NCBI GenBank assembly: GCA_947444055.1
Contig: CANEYR010000020.1
Span: 1 to 52,958 of the forward strand
Length of the DNA stretch: 52,958 nt
DNA from: Planctomycetota bacterium
GTDB taxonomy: Bacteria > Planctomycetota > UBA1135 > UBA2386
Direction of reading: 5' to 3'
The position numbers and the translations under genes were made by a program. The notes under the pieces are model-generated. The model made no database searches and was not told the DNA's origin. It saw only the letters and a list, made by a program, of their open reading frames with translations. This document shows positions 1 through 8,271 of the stretch, one piece after another (the first letter of the stretch is position 1; each line of letters opens with the position of its first letter).

Positions 1-51
1 AACAGCGCCTCGGAAGCCCCGAAGAACCTTTACACGCAAGGAGTACGCATC

Positions 52-687
52 ATGTTCACACGTTCCAAGCACATCGCACCAGGAGCGATCACCCTTCTGG
101 CCGCGATCCTGCCGACCGCGACGCTGGGCATCGCTCTGCCGATGTCAAGCCAGACCAGCACGCTCTCAGACCCCGTCGGCGACACCAATTTCAACGCTCC
201 AGCATTCCAAGACGTGGTTTTTGGCCGGATGACGAAGACGGCAAACGGAGACTTCGAGTTGCTCATGGAAATGGCAGGTCCCGTACCCGTCAATCCACCC
301 ATGCCACCACCTGCACACTCAGAAATTTGGTGGGCGTGGGGCTTCAACTTAGACTCCACCACATCTCCTCGGGGTTGGCCTAACCCAGCGGCCATTGGAG
401 TTGGGCTGCCGGCGGAATTCGTTGTTATCGTTAGCTGGGACGGCACCGAATTCGCGGGAACCGCAGTCGACAGGAGGCCTCTTCTTACTGGCGGAGAGGC
501 GATCTTCACCCCTGTCACATTCAGCATCGATGGCACGATCGTTGAGGCATATCTGCCTTACGCACTGATCGGCGATGTCCCCCCAAGCTTCCAATGGGAC
601 ACCTTTGTATGGGACTGGGCAGCTCCAGTTGGGTCAACAGGAGCTTTCGTTGGCGTGGATGTTGCCTTCGCAATCTTCAACCCCTGA
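52..687 (+). CDS. secreted hypothetical protein, 211 aa
   Basis: I do not recognise the family. The N-terminus has basic residues (RSK) followed by a hydrophobic stretch at about residues 11-30 (TLLAAILPTATLGIALP), which fits a signal peptide. The rest is rich in beta-branched and aromatic residues, has no catalytic motif that I can name, and opens with DPVGDTNFNAPAFQDV, a pattern of secreted beta-sandwich domains. The start is set by an AAGGAG ribosome site at about 39-44, eight bases before the ATG. The gene stands alone, and a decayed sigma factor fragment follows it. Export is likely. Function is unknown. Confidence 0.75.
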   Translation: MFTRSKHIAPGAITLLAAILPTATLGIALPMSSQTSTLSDPVGDTNFNAPAFQDVVFGRMTKTANGDFELLMEMAGPVPVNPPMPPPAHSEIWWAWGFNLDSTTSPRGWPNPAAIGVGLPAEFVVIVSWDGTEFAGTAVDRRPLLTGGEAIFTPVTFSIDGTIVEAYLPYALIGDVPPSFQWDTFVWDWAAPVGSTGAFVGVDVAFAIFNP

Positions 688-698
688 CCACCAGCGCT

Positions 699-854
699 GT
701 GAGGCGGGTGGCAATGAGGTCCCACGCGGGGCTCACGGCCGAGGCGGCGGCGGCGGCCCTTGGCATTTCCTAGCGCGCGGCGAACCGGCACTGGGCCTAT
801 GCCACGGCCTGGCTCTACCATCACATGAGTGAGCGGAGCGGCACCGGGGCCTGA
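699..854 (+). pseudogene. remnant of an ECF sigma factor (region 4 end)
   Basis: One frame reads AGLTAEAAAAALGIS, an in-frame TAG at 771-773, then RAANRHWAYATAWLYHHMS and a TGA at 852-854. This is the helix-turn-helix end of planctomycete ECF sigma factors, whose usual form is AGLT.EEAA..LGIS followed by W..A.AWL. The upstream half is gone and the recognition helix is cut by the stop. In this phylum such sigma genes commonly sit just before a Ser/Thr kinase gene, as the gene at 966 does here, so it is probably the lost partner of that kinase. The match is by eye. Confidence 0.6.
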
Positions 855-965
855 CCGCCGTCCCGGCCGCGATGCCTGCCGCGGTGGTCTTTCCCCCGCA
901 TGGCACGCGCCGGTGTTCGACGTCGCACTGGTGGGTGTCAGCAAACACGGACGAGAATCGAACCA

Positions 966-3905
966 ATGGCCACGTTTCCCCTGAACGCGAAAGCGGTGTT
1001 CGACGAGGCGGTCGAGATCGCCTCGTCGGATGAGCGTCGCGGTTACCTGGAACGGGCCTGTGCCGACGCGCCGGCCCTGCGACAACAAGTCGAAGCGCTG
1101 CTTGCCGCCTACGCGGATGCTGGCAGCTTCCTGGAAACGCCGCCGGTCCCACCTCGCGACGGCATCGAACTGCGGCCGGCTGCTGAGCGGCCCGGCACGT
1201 TGATCGGTCCCTACAAGCTGCGCCAGCAGATCGGCGAAGGCGGCATGGGGGTCGTCTGGATGGCCGAGCAGACACAGCCCGTGCAGCGGAAAGTCGCGCT
1301 CAAGGTCATCAAGCCGGGCATGGACAGTAAGCAGGTCGTCGCCCGCTTCGAAGCCGAGCGCCAGGCCCTGGCCGTGATGGACCACGTCAACATCGCCCGC
1401 GTCTTCGATGGCGGAGCCACGGCAGCCGGCCTGCCATACTTCGTCATGGAGCTGGTCGATGGCGTGCCGATCACCAAGTACTGCGACGACAACCACCTCA
1501 CGCCGCGCGAACGGCTGGAGCTGTTCGTGCCGGTCTGCCAGGCGATCCAGCACGCCCACCAGAAAGGCATCATTCACCGCGACATCAAGCCGTCGAACGT
1601 GATGGTCACGCTCTACGACGGCAGGCCGGTGCCCAAGGTGATCGACTTCGGCGTGGCGAAGGCGACGGAGCAGAAGCTGAGCGACCGGACGCTGTTCACG
1701 CAGTGCGGCACGCTGGTCGGCACGCTGGAATACATGAGCCCGGAACAGGCGGAGATGAGCGCCGCGGGCGTCGATACACGCAGCGACATCTTCTCGCTGG
1801 GCGTGCTCTTGTACGAGATCTTGACGGGCAGCACGCCGCTCACGCACGCGCGGATGAAGCATGCCGCACATGCCGAGCTTCTCCGCCTGATCAAGGAGGA
1901 GGAACCGCAGAGGCCGAGCACTCGGCTGAGCGACTCGGGCGAAGCGCTGGCATCGATCTCCGCCAATCGCCAAACGGAGCCGGCCAAGCTCACGAAGCTG
2001 ATGCGCGGCGACCTGGACTGGATCCTGATGAAGTGCCTGGAGAAGGATCGCACCCGCCGCTACGAGACCGCCAACGGGCTGGCCGCGGACATCGAGCGGC
2101 ACTTGAACGATGAGACCGTGACGGCGGGCGCGCCCAGCGCGGGATACAGACTCAGGAAGTTCGTGAGGCGCAACCGCGCCCCCGTGATCGCGGCTTGCAT
2201 CGTGGCGGCGGCGCTGGTGCTGGGTGTGGTTGGCACGACCGCAGGAATGTTCTGGGCGCTCGACGAGAGGGACCGCGCCAACACCGAGATGACCAAGGCT
2301 ACGCTGGCTGCGGAGTCCGAGGCTGCGGCGAAGGTGAAGGCGCAGGATCACGAGAAGAAAGCCATCGGCGCGGCCAAGCGCGCCATGACCGTCACCGACT
2401 TCGTGATCACGGCGCTCAGGGCCGGCGATGCCGCGATGTCCGGCCACGAGGGGGGAACGGCGGGGGCGGGTCAGGACATGACGATCCTCGCGGCAATGGA
2501 CAACGCGATCAAAGACATCGACTCGGGCCGCTTCAAGGACGACCCGGAGACCGAGGCGAAGCTGCGATTGACGATCGGCACGATTCTAACGAACAATGGG
2601 CGCTGGGCGGAGGCCGAGTCGCTGTTGCGCGAGGCGCTGGAACACTTCCGCGTGCTGGGCGACGAGCATCCCGAGACGCTGGCCTCGATCAACAACCTGG
2701 GCGACCTGCTGCAGGCGCAGGGCAGGCTGGCCGAGGCCGAGCCGTACGTCCGCGAGGTGCTAGAAAAATCCCGCCGCATGCTGGGCGACGAGAATCCCGA
2801 CACGCTGACCGCGATCAACAACATGGGCGCCCTGCTGTGGGATCAGGACAAGCTGGCCGAGGCCGAGCCGTACTTCCGCGAAGCGCTGGACAAGCGGTCC
2901 CTCGTGCTGGGACACGAGCATCTCAACACGCTGATGTCGATCCACAACATGGGCGCGCTTCTGCGGGCGCAGGGCAAGCTGGTTGAGGCCGAGCCGCTGT
3001 TGCGCGAGGCGCTAGAAAAGGGTCGCCGCGTGCTGGGCGACAAGCATCCCGACACGCTGCGCTTGATCACGAGCATGGGCGACCTGCTGCAGGCGCAGGG
3101 CAAGCGGGCCGAGGCCGAGCCGTACTTCAACGAGGCGCTGGAAATGAGCCGGCGACTCTTCAAGGGTGACCATCCGGCAGTGGCGAACAGCCTGAACCTG
3201 GTCGGGAACGAGCGGCTGGCGCTAGGTCGCCCGGCGGAGGCCGAGCCGCTCTTCGTCGAATCGCTGGAGATGAATCAGCGGCTTTTCAAGGGCGACCACA
3301 CGGACGTGGCAAAAAGCCTCGACAACCTCGCGAAAGCGCGGCTGGCCCTGGGCCGCGCGGCGGAGGCCGAGCCGCTCCTTGTCCAAGCGGTGGAAACACG
3401 ACGGAGGCTCTACCAGGGCGACCACCCGGATCTGGCAACGGGCATGAACAACCTCGCGAACGTGTGGCTAACACTGGGCCACGCGGCGCAGGCCGAACCA
3501 CTCTACGTCGAGTCTCTGGAGATGCGTCAGCGGCTCTACGAGGGCGACCATCAGGCAGTGGCGACCGGCCTGGGCAATCTGGCCCAAACCCGCCAAGCCC
3601 TGGGCAAGACCGCCGAAGCGCGGCAGGGCTTGGACCAGGCCGTAGCGATGCTGCGGCGGTGCTCGCCCGACGGCTCACCGATGCTGGCCAGCTTCCTGTG
3701 GTGCTCCGGCTACGCCCGCTTCGAGAACAAGCGTGGAGGAGATGCCGCGGCGGCCCTGCCCGAACTCGAAGAGGCGGTGGCGGTGGCCGAGAAGTTCCTG
3801 GACCCCGAGCACCCGGACCTCAAGGAGTACCGCGCGACCGTAGCCAAGTGCAGGGCTGCGTTGGCGGAGCAGGGGAAGCCCGATGCGAAGAAAGGCGGGG
3901 GATGA
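966..3905 (+). CDS. membrane Ser/Thr protein kinase with TPR repeats
   Basis: This is a Hanks-type kinase of 979 residues. The glycine loop IGEGGMG is at about 89-95, the lysine is in VALKVIKPG, the catalytic loop HRDIKPSN is near 204, DFG is near 226, and YMSPEQA and DIFSLG follow. A membrane helix (VIAACIVAAALVLGVVG) lies at about 408-430. After it come roughly eight TPR units of about 42 residues (LAEAEPYVREVLE, then a D.HPDTL-like link) at about 545-885. It should phosphorylate Ser/Thr with the kinase domain in the cytoplasm. The repeats would bind partners on the far side of the membrane. The ATG at 966 is preferred over 900 because MATFPLNAKAVFDEAVE is the usual start of this planctomycete family, with a DERRGYL region just after it. 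A remnant of an ECF sigma gene lies upstream. Confidence 0.93.
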   Translation: MATFPLNAKAVFDEAVEIASSDERRGYLERACADAPALRQQVEALLAAYADAGSFLETPPVPPRDGIELRPAAERPGTLIGPYKLRQQIGEGGMGVVWMAEQTQPVQRKVALKVIKPGMDSKQVVARFEAERQALAVMDHVNIARVFDGGATAAGLPYFVMELVDGVPITKYCDDNHLTPRERLELFVPVCQAIQHAHQKGIIHRDIKPSNVMVTLYDGRPVPKVIDFGVAKATEQKLSDRTLFTQCGTLVGTLEYMSPEQAEMSAAGVDTRSDIFSLGVLLYEILTGSTPLTHARMKHAAHAELLRLIKEEEPQRPSTRLSDSGEALASISANRQTEPAKLTKLMRGDLDWILMKCLEKDRTRRYETANGLAADIERHLNDETVTAGAPSAGYRLRKFVRRNRAPVIAACIVAAALVLGVVGTTAGMFWALDERDRANTEMTKATLAAESEAAAKVKAQDHEKKAIGAAKRAMTVTDFVITALRAGDAAMSGHEGGTAGAGQDMTILAAMDNAIKDIDSGRFKDDPETEAKLRLTIGTILTNNGRWAEAESLLREALEHFRVLGDEHPETLASINNLGDLLQAQGRLAEAEPYVREVLEKSRRMLGDENPDTLTAINNMGALLWDQDKLAEAEPYFREALDKRSLVLGHEHLNTLMSIHNMGALLRAQGKLVEAEPLLREALEKGRRVLGDKHPDTLRLITSMGDLLQAQGKRAEAEPYFNEALEMSRRLFKGDHPAVANSLNLVGNERLALGRPAEAEPLFVESLEMNQRLFKGDHTDVAKSLDNLAKARLALGRAAEAEPLLVQAVETRRRLYQGDHPDLATGMNNLANVWLTLGHAAQAEPLYVESLEMRQRLYEGDHQAVATGLGNLAQTRQALGKTAEARQGLDQAVAMLRRCSPDGSPMLASFLWCSGYARFENKRGGDAAAALPELEEAVAVAEKFLDPEHPDLKEYRATVAKCRAALAEQGKPDAKKGGG

Positions 3906-4003
3906 CAGAGCCGTCGCCGGTGCCTCCCGGCTACCGATGCAGCCTCTGGCTCCTATCGATGCTGACTTGATCGCGGGCCACGCTCAGTGCGACCCGCGCA
4001 GGG

Positions 4004-4108
4004 TCACAAGTCGATCACGATCGGCGGCTGCACCGGGTTGTAGCGTTCGCTGCAGTTGCACGCGTTCACGTAGCGAGTGCCGTCGCGTTCCACCGTGCCG
4101 TCAAGACG
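4004..4108 (-). other. possible 3' end of a lost reverse-strand gene
   Basis: Read on the minus strand this stretch gives DGTVERDGTRYVNACN followed by CSERYNPVQPPIVIDL and a stop. It looks more like a natural protein end than a GC-driven shadow frame. I cannot name the family. It abuts the nuclease fragment that begins near 4109, so it may be another piece of a rearranged region. This rests on the look of the peptide only. Confidence 0.2.
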
Positions 4109-4620
4109 TCGGGGCGGTCGCGCGGCGATCAGATCCTGCAGGTGGTGTTCTACGCGCAGTTGCTGGCCGAGGTGCAGGGGCGGTTGCCGGAGCATGGCGC
4201 GATCATCCTGAAGGACGGCCGCGAGGAGCGGTTCCTGATCGCCGACTATGCAGCGGCCGGCAACGAGGTCGTCGCCGCGCTGCGGCGGTTGCGCGAGGAT
4301 CCCGCGGGAGCGCGGCCGTTCCTGCAGATGGGCTGTTCGGGTTGCTACCACGACCAGCGCTGCCTACCCGAACTGCACAAGGCCCAGGACCTGTCGCTGG
4401 TGCAGGGCATGAGCCACGGCGCGCAGGCGATCCTGGAGAGTGTCGGTTGCCGCACGGTCGCCGATCTGGCGACGTTCCATCCCGACCATGCGCGCCAGCG
4501 CGGCAACCTCGATGCGACCCTGCTGCGGCGGCTGCGGCGCGCGGCGCACGCGCACCTGCTCGGCAAGCCGATCGTCGAGGCCAGACCGCGCGGCGAACGG
4601 CTCGACCAGGCTCGCCCACC
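4109..4620 (+). pseudogene. fragment of a TM0106-type RecB-like nuclease
   Basis: This frame encodes GDQILQVVFYAQLLAEVQG, then LKDGREERFLIADY, a cysteine pattern C..C......C in the segment MGCSGCYHDQRC, and LSLVQGMSHGAQAILESVGC. The order matches the middle and C-terminal part of the TM0106 family of RecB/Cas4-like PD-(D/E)XK nucleases. The N-terminal part of the family is missing. Coding potential in this frame ends near 4600, where the methyltransferase begins in another frame. It is therefore a gene fragment truncated at both ends, and it probably makes no active enzyme. GTG at 4142 is the first possible start inside it. Confidence 0.6.
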
Positions 4621-6294
4621 AACCCGCGGCGCAACGACGCGGCCGTCCCGCATGTCGCGGCATCGCTACGCCGCTTTGGCTGGCAGCAACCCATCGTGGC
4701 GCGTCGCACCGGTGAGGTCATCGCGGGCAACACGCGGCTGAAGGCCGCGCAGAGCCTCAGCATGACCGACGTGCCGGTCTGGTGGTTCGACGGCTCGGAC
4801 CTCGATGCGGTCGCGTTCAACATCGCGGACAACAAGACGCACACCTTCTCCGAGTTCGACGAGCCCGCGCTGGCGCAGCTGCTCGAACATCTGCGCAAGG
4901 AAGACGCGCTCGAAGGGGTCGGCTACTCGACCGACGACATCGACGCGCTGGTGCAGCAACTGCGTGACCAAGAAGCTGTCGACAAGGACCTGATCGACGA
5001 CGGCGCCGAAGCCCCGCCAGCCGTCGCGTTCGCGAAGCTGGGCGACCTGTGGTGCCTCGGCGAACACCGGCTGCTATGCGGCGACAGCACCAACCTGCAG
5101 GACGTGCTGCGCGTGATGGACGGTGAGAAAGCCACGCTCTGCGCGACCGATCCGCCGTACCTCGTCGACTACACGGGCGAGCGCCCCAACGACTCGGGCA
5201 AGGACTGGACCGCCAGCTACCGCGAGATCGACATCAAGGACGCGGACGGCTTCTTCAAGGCGGTGTTCACCAACGTGCTTGAAGTGCTCGCACACAAGGG
5301 CGCGATCTACTGTTGGCACGCCCACAAGCGCTGCGGCGACATCCAACGCATCTGGCGCGACCTCGGCATCCTCGACCACCAGCAGATCATCTGGGTCAAG
5401 CCGACGCCGGTGTTCGGCCGCGTCTACTGGCACTTCCGCCACGAACCGTGCGTGATGGGCTGGCGCCAGGGCGACAAGCCCGATCACGACGGTGTGCACG
5501 ATCACGACTCGGTGTGGGAGTGCGATTGGGATGGCAAGGCGAGGGTCGTGGGCAACGAGCATCCGTGCCTGCACCCCGATGCGCTGGTGCTCACCGATGC
5601 AGGCTGGCGCGCAATCAGCACCATCAAGGTTGGCACGCAGGTGTTCGCGGCAGACGGTCAGTTCCACGCCGTGACGAACGTGTCATCGCACCCGTACACG
5701 TCGCCCGCGTTGATCGAGATCCACGCGAGCGGCGACAGCCCCACCACGCTGGCCAGCGACAACCACCCGTTCCTGGTGTGGCGCGACGAACCGACGTGGG
5801 TGCGGGCCGACATGCTGCAGGTCGGTGACTTCACCATGACGCCCACCATGCCGACGGGACCGCACGATCCGTTCGCGCGCACCGGCACCCAGCAGCTTGA
5901 GCACGATGGCCAGGTCTGGTTGCTGCGCCGCGTCGAGTCGGTGGGGCGCGTGCCGTACGAAGGCGACGTGTGGAACCTGTCGGTCGACGGCTGCCCATCG
6001 TTCCAGACCTCGGTCGGCATGAGCCACAACACCGAGAAGCCCGTCGAACTGTTCACCCGCCCGATCAAGAAGCACACGCACGTCGGCGACATCGTGTTCG
6101 AGCCGTTCAGCGGCTCGGGATCGCAGCTCATCGCGGCCGAACGCACTGGCCGCAAGTGCCGAGCGATCGAGATCATCCCACCGTTTGTCGATGTGGCGAT
6201 TCGGCGCTGGCAGAAAGCGACGGGGCAGGACGCGACGCTGGACGGCGACGGCCGAACGTTCACCGAGGTCTCAACCGAACGGGGGCTCTCGTGA
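4621..6294 (+). CDS. ParB-domain DNA methyltransferase with intein, 5' end missing
   Basis: Homology begins at NPRRNDAAVPHVAASLRRFG, part-way into a ParB/Spo0J-like domain (GEVIAGNTRLKAAQSL follows). After a linker come motif IV of amino-methyltransferases (TDPPYLVDY) and, further on, HP/TEKPVELF and the SAM-binding loop FEPFSGSGSQ. This is the beta-class order. It should methylate adenine N6 or cytosine N4 in DNA. Phage and element methylases often have this ParB-methylase architecture. An intein splits the HP/TEKP motif at 5566-6030. No ATG, GTG or TTG lies in frame between 4561 and 4696. The reading frame is open back to 3883, but upstream it shadows the nuclease fragment. The true start is therefore lost, or expression depends on a fused upstream start. 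The stop overlaps the next gene (GTGA). Confidence 0.8.
   Translation, partial: NPRRNDAAVPHVAASLRRFGWQQPIVARRTGEVIAGNTRLKAAQSLSMTDVPVWWFDGSDLDAVAFNIADNKTHTFSEFDEPALAQLLEHLRKEDALEGVGYSTDDIDALVQQLRDQEAVDKDLIDDGAEAPPAVAFAKLGDLWCLGEHRLLCGDSTNLQDVLRVMDGEKATLCATDPPYLVDYTGERPNDSGKDWTASYREIDIKDADGFFKAVFTNVLEVLAHKGAIYCWHAHKRCGDIQRIWRDLGILDHQQIIWVKPTPVFGRVYWHFRHEPCVMGWRQGDKPDHDGVHDHDSVWECDWDGKARVVGNEHPCLHPDALVLTDAGWRAISTIKVGTQVFAADGQFHAVTNVSSHPYTSPALIEIHASGDSPTTLASDNHPFLVWRDEPTWVRADMLQVGDFTMTPTMPTGPHDPFARTGTQQLEHDGQVWLLRRVESVGRVPYEGDVWNLSVDGCPSFQTSVGMSHNTEKPVELFTRPIKKHTHVGDIVFEPFSGSGSQLIAAERTGRKCRAIEIIPPFVDVAIRRWQKATGQDATLDGDGRTFTEVSTERGLS
5566..6030 (+). other. mini-intein, 155 residues, in the methyltransferase
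   Basis: Host sequence ...GNEHP is followed by CLHPDALVLTDAGWRAISTI (block A, Cys1). At intein residues 64-67 comes SDNH in LASDNHPFLVW (block B, Ser in place of the usual Thr, His kept). The end is EGDVWNLSVDG (block F) and SVGMSHN (block G), and host TEKPVELF resumes. Cys1, the penultimate His154, Asn155 and a +1 Thr are the residues needed for class 1 protein splicing. No LAGLIDADG or HNH endonuclease fits in the 155 residues, so it is a minimal intein. Splicing would restore EHPTEKPVELF, the conserved motif of this methyltransferase class. The -1 residue is proline, which often slows the first step. Activity is inferred. Confidence 0.92.
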
Positions 6295-6554
6295 CCTTCC
6301 TGATCGTCCTCGGCGCCATCGCACTCGGCTGCGCATTGGTGATCCTGTTGCCCCGCATCGCCGGTGCCGCGGTGTTCTGCTTCTTCGCGACCGGCTGCGT
6401 GCAGTGCGGCGCGGGTGGCGATCCCGTCAATGCGGTGATTCTGCTCGGCGAGGGCCTGATGATCGCGTGGGTCCTGTTCGACCTGGGCCGCCTGCGACAG
6501 CTCGACAGGATGTGCGCCAAGGCCAAGCAGTCCCCGCCCGAGGTGACGCCGTGA
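6291..6554 (+). CDS. small membrane protein, 87 aa
   Basis: The GTG at 6291 overlaps the methyltransferase stop (GTGA), and its own stop overlaps the next GTG in the same way, so translation is probably coupled. The product has two hydrophobic stretches: FLIVLGAIALGCALVILL near residues 3-20, and a second from about 24 to 66 broken by GCVQCGAGGDPVN. A charged tail (RQLDRMCAKAKQSPPEV) follows. I recognise no family. Position and size suggest an element-borne accessory membrane protein. Holin-like topology is possible but nothing proves it. Confidence 0.6.
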   Translation: MTFLIVLGAIALGCALVILLPRIAGAAVFCFFATGCVQCGAGGDPVNAVILLGEGLMIAWVLFDLGRLRQLDRMCAKAKQSPPEVTP

Positions 6555-7318
6555 CGCGCCGCGGCATCGACAGGCGACTCGCCTGCGTCGCGTCCACGAT
6601 CCGCAACCGACCGATCCCCACCGACGAGATCACGGCCGCGTTCGAGACGTTCCGCACTACAGGCGTGTTGCCCACCGACCAGCGTGTCGCCCAGTGCGTC
6701 GCGCACCGCCTGCAGCACGGCATCGACTCGGGCACGGCCCTGACGCCCGACATCTACAAGCAGATCGTGCAGCAGGCCATGAACGGCACCGCGCCGCGCC
6801 CCGACCGCTACCGCGACACGTTAATCCGCGAGGCGATCTGGGGCCGCGACGAGGTCCGGTGCGTGGCCCGCACGATCCTGTGCTTCCTCGCGTCGAACGG
6901 CGTCGACCTGGCCCAGCTGGTGTTCGCCAACCGCACGGTGCCCGCGTTCGGGACCGTCGGGATGGAACTGCTCGGCATGCCGCAGCGACTCGTCGACCAG
7001 CCCTACGAGGAACAGGCCGCGCAGCTACTTCATCGCCTCGACGAACTGCGGCATCGCATCCCGCAGCACGACCGCCGCTGGGTCGCACGGCTTCGAGTCG
7101 CGGTCGACAGGTTCTGGGACGAGGACGAATTCCCGGACGACGACCTCATGCTCGAATGCGCGATCGTGGTGGGCGAACTCGGCGCGCTGCACCACCACCT
7201 GGCTGGCCAAGACGTCGCGGTGTTGATGCGCGCGTTCCACATGACGACCGGCAAGCCACACGCCGAACTACGCGACCTCGCGGCTGCCTTGCCGCGCTTG
7301 GCGAGGGAAGTGGCGTGA
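6551..7318 (+). CDS. uncharacterised protein, paralogue of the gene at 7443
   Basis: The GTG start at 6551 overlaps the previous stop by four bases. The 255-residue product is soluble and helix-rich. Recognisable blocks are FETFRTTGVLPTDQRVAQCV near residue 30, FGTVGMELLGMPQRLVDQPY near 135, and DEFPDDDLMLECAIVVGELG near 195. The protein at 7443 has the same blocks in the same order, so the two come from a gene duplication. I cannot assign the family, and there are no obvious catalytic or DNA-binding motifs. It lies in the overlapping gene chain behind the methyltransferase and may act with it. Confidence 0.75.
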   Translation: MTRRGIDRRLACVASTIRNRPIPTDEITAAFETFRTTGVLPTDQRVAQCVAHRLQHGIDSGTALTPDIYKQIVQQAMNGTAPRPDRYRDTLIREAIWGRDEVRCVARTILCFLASNGVDLAQLVFANRTVPAFGTVGMELLGMPQRLVDQPYEEQAAQLLHRLDELRHRIPQHDRRWVARLRVAVDRFWDEDEFPDDDLMLECAIVVGELGALHHHLAGQDVAVLMRAFHMTTGKPHAELRDLAAALPRLAREVA

Positions 7319-7320
7319 CC

Positions 7321-7446
7321 ATGTGTGCGCAACGCACGCGCGTGCGCGACGCGACCGATCTGGAGGCACGCATGGCCGAACCCCAACAGACCACCCGCGA
7401 ACCCAACACCGCGCGTCACCCCATTCCCGACCCTCGATTCGAATGA
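7321..7446 (+). CDS. small ORF between the two paralogues, 41 aa
   Basis: ATG at 7321 lies two bases after the previous stop, and the TGA at 7444-7446 overlaps the next ATG (ATGA). An internal ATG at 7372 has a good GGAGG about eight bases before it and would give 24 residues, MAEPQQTTREP and so on. The peptide is polar and proline-rich with no known match. It may be a real small protein, or mainly a device that couples translation to the next gene. Confidence 0.35.
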   Translation: MCAQRTRVRDATDLEARMAEPQQTTREPNTARHPIPDPRFE

Positions 7447-8237
7447 CCATGCGGAACCACACCAAGAAACGCCTCGACCACGTCGAGCTGGTGATCGGCA
7501 GCCAACCGGTCCCGCCGCATCGTTCGCGCCCCGCGTTCGATCACTTCAAGCAAACGGGCGAGCTACCCGAAGACGATCGAGTCGCGCGCGTTGTGGTGCA
7601 GCGCGCCAAAGATGGCCGTGAGTCCGCCACCGACATTCGGAAGGTGGACTGGGCCGCCGAGATCATGGCACGCGTCAACGAACCGCCGCGTCCTGCCGAC
7701 CCAATCATGAACGGGCTCTACAACGAAGCGGTGAACGCGCCACCCTTCGTCCGGGAAGCCGCACGCCTCATGCTGAAGGCGCTCGCGAGTGCTGGGTTTG
7801 ACGTGACCGAGCCGCAGTTCCTCAATGGGTGCATCAAGCCGCCTGAGTATGGCAGCGTCGGGTTGCACTTGATGGGTGTGCCCGAACGCTTGGTCCGGCC
7901 GCCCTACCGACGACAAGCCACACGCTTGTTGAAACGCATCGACCTGCTGCGACCGCGACTCCCGCACGAGAACCCCAAGTGGTTTGAGCAGCTCGGCCAA
8001 GCCCTCGACGCGTTCCAACTCGATGGCGAGCGCCCCCATGATGACTTGATGCTGCAAGCCGTGCTGGCAGTCGGCGAGATCAACACGCTGATGCGACACC
8101 TGTGCAAGGAAGACGTGGGCGACGCGATGGCGGCGTTTGATGAGGTCGCGAGGGCGAAGGCGACTGGACGCGAGGCCGCGATTGGGCGACTGCAGCAGAT
8201 GGCGCGGGCGGGGCGGTTTGCAGGCCGCGACGAATAG
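7443..8237 (+). CDS. uncharacterised protein, paralogue of the gene at 6551
   Basis: The product is 264 residues, from ATG 7443 (ATG 7449 is also possible). It shares with the upstream paralogue FDHFKQTGELPEDDRVARVV, YGSVGLHLMGVPERLVRPPY and DGERPHDDLMLQAVLAVGEI. The GTVG/GSVG..L.G.P.RLV..PY and DDLML blocks are the best conserved, so these are probably the functional core. The tail KATGREAAIGRLQQMARAG is basic and unique to this copy. No family is recognised. It ends the chain of overlapping genes that begins with the methyltransferase. Confidence 0.75.
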   Translation: MTMRNHTKKRLDHVELVIGSQPVPPHRSRPAFDHFKQTGELPEDDRVARVVVQRAKDGRESATDIRKVDWAAEIMARVNEPPRPADPIMNGLYNEAVNAPPFVREAARLMLKALASAGFDVTEPQFLNGCIKPPEYGSVGLHLMGVPERLVRPPYRRQATRLLKRIDLLRPRLPHENPKWFEQLGQALDAFQLDGERPHDDLMLQAVLAVGEINTLMRHLCKEDVGDAMAAFDEVARAKATGREAAIGRLQQMARAGRFAGRDE

Positions 8238-8271
8238 GTTGCCGAGGCAGCGTGACGTCGAGGGCCTGGCA

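Noticed and set aside
558..2447. 629-residue open frame on the minus strand across the first kinase
   Set aside because: It lies opposite a kinase with all motifs. The peptide is Arg/His/Leu-rich with no domain, a usual shadow at this base composition.
3883..4620. The N-terminal 246 codons of the long frame that runs into the methyltransferase
   Set aside because: It shadows the kinase end and the nuclease fragment. The peptide is rich in Arg, Ala and Pro and has no match to a ParB-domain start.
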